Assembly: GCA_025917655.1 (NCBI GenBank)
Contig: CP084616.1
Coordinates: forward strand, 1,302,001 to 1,366,000
DNA length: 64,000 bases
Direction of reading: 5' to 3'
DNA from: Chlorella sorokiniana
Lineage: Eukaryota; Chlorophyta; Trebouxiophyceae; Chlorellales; Chlorellaceae
Below the pieces are notes generated by a model that searched no databases, was not told the origin of the DNA, and saw nothing but the letters and a program-made list of their open reading frames with translations. Below, in pieces: positions 63,702-64,000 of this stretch (position 1 is its first letter; each line of letters begins with the position of its first letter). A program made the position numbers and the translations under genes.

Positions 63702-64000
63702 TCAGGGCCGCTTCCGCTGCTGTTGCTGCTTGCTGATGCCGTCGAGCATCCTGCGGATTGCATGGGCACTCTTTGAGCTGTGGACAGAAGGATCACAGTT
63801 GTGTTGAGACCAAGAAGCGCGCTTCTGTGGCACAAACACAATGACCCGGGCATAGCAGCACCAAGCATCAGAGTTGAAGGCATTCTGCCGGCCGTCAAGC
63901 ACCTGCACCAGCTTGACCAGCCGGCCCCGCGCCTCATCGAGTGCTGCCTGCGCATCCGCCGCCTCTTTCACCCTGGCCTCCCGAAGTTCCCGCAGTTCCT
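63702..64000 (-). CDS. C-terminal end of a coiled-coil protein (partial)
   Basis: The gene enters from the right edge. The exon from 64000 to about 63912 codes charged helix: LRELREARVKEAADAQAALD, EARGRLVKLVQ. After an intron (donor GTGCTTG near 63911, or later after VLDGRQNAFNSDAW), a last exon codes AHAIRRMLDGISKQQQQRKRP and stops at 63702. Too little is visible to name it. Confidence 0.55.
   Translation of the reverse strand, partial: ELRELREARVKEAADAQAALDEARGRLVKLVQVLDGRQNAFNSDAWCCYARVIVFVPQKRASWSQHNCDPSVHSSKSAHAIRRMLDGISKQQQQRKRP

Overview
The window is nuclear DNA of a GC-rich green alga, most likely a Chlorella-like trebouxiophyte. Genes are dense and cut by many short introns, mostly GTG..CAG. 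Several genes carry UGUAA, the usual green-algal poly(A) signal, shortly after the stop. The conserved genes are eukaryotic and plant/algal in type: chloroplast TerC, a plastid-targeted APS kinase, plant-style eIF4G and a possible B3 domain.

Left arm (1-32.4 kb), host genes: FEN1 (3' part, +), an NHA/SLC9B cation/proton antiporter (-), a doubtful small membrane ORF (+), a three-quasi-RRM splicing factor of hnRNP F/H-ESRP type (-), ZMAT2/Snu23 (-), IWS1/Spn1 (+), APS kinase (-), an unknown plastid membrane protein (+), TerC (-) and eIF4G (+, 8 kb).

Middle (32.6-46.3 kb), a nest of mobile elements: one near full-length Zepp/L1-like LINE (ORF1, then endonuclease and reverse transcriptase), truncated copies of it, fragments of a second LINE family with an (ACATA)n tail, a 152-bp tandem satellite, and three insertions of a miniature LTR element (TRIM-like). 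The TRIM has 80-bp TGTT..AACA terminal repeats, a purine tract before the 3' repeat, and an interior carrying a tRNA-like B box.

Right arm (46.5-64 kb), host genes: SF3B2 (-), transportin-1 (+), a four-EF-hand protein (+), a small coiled-coil protein (-), an Mpv17/PMP22 protein (-), a possible B3-domain protein (-) and the 3' end of another coiled-coil gene (-). ZMAT2, SF3B2, the quasi-RRM protein and IWS1 all act in pre-mRNA processing or transcription elongation, but they do not form an operon.

A property of the whole window: at about 25 places conserved proteins change reading frame inside or next to a short homopolymer (mostly G/C runs of 3-5), nearly always as if one base were missing. 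This looks like homopolymer under-calling in the assembly rather than gene decay. Proteins predicted from this sequence will be wrong at these points.
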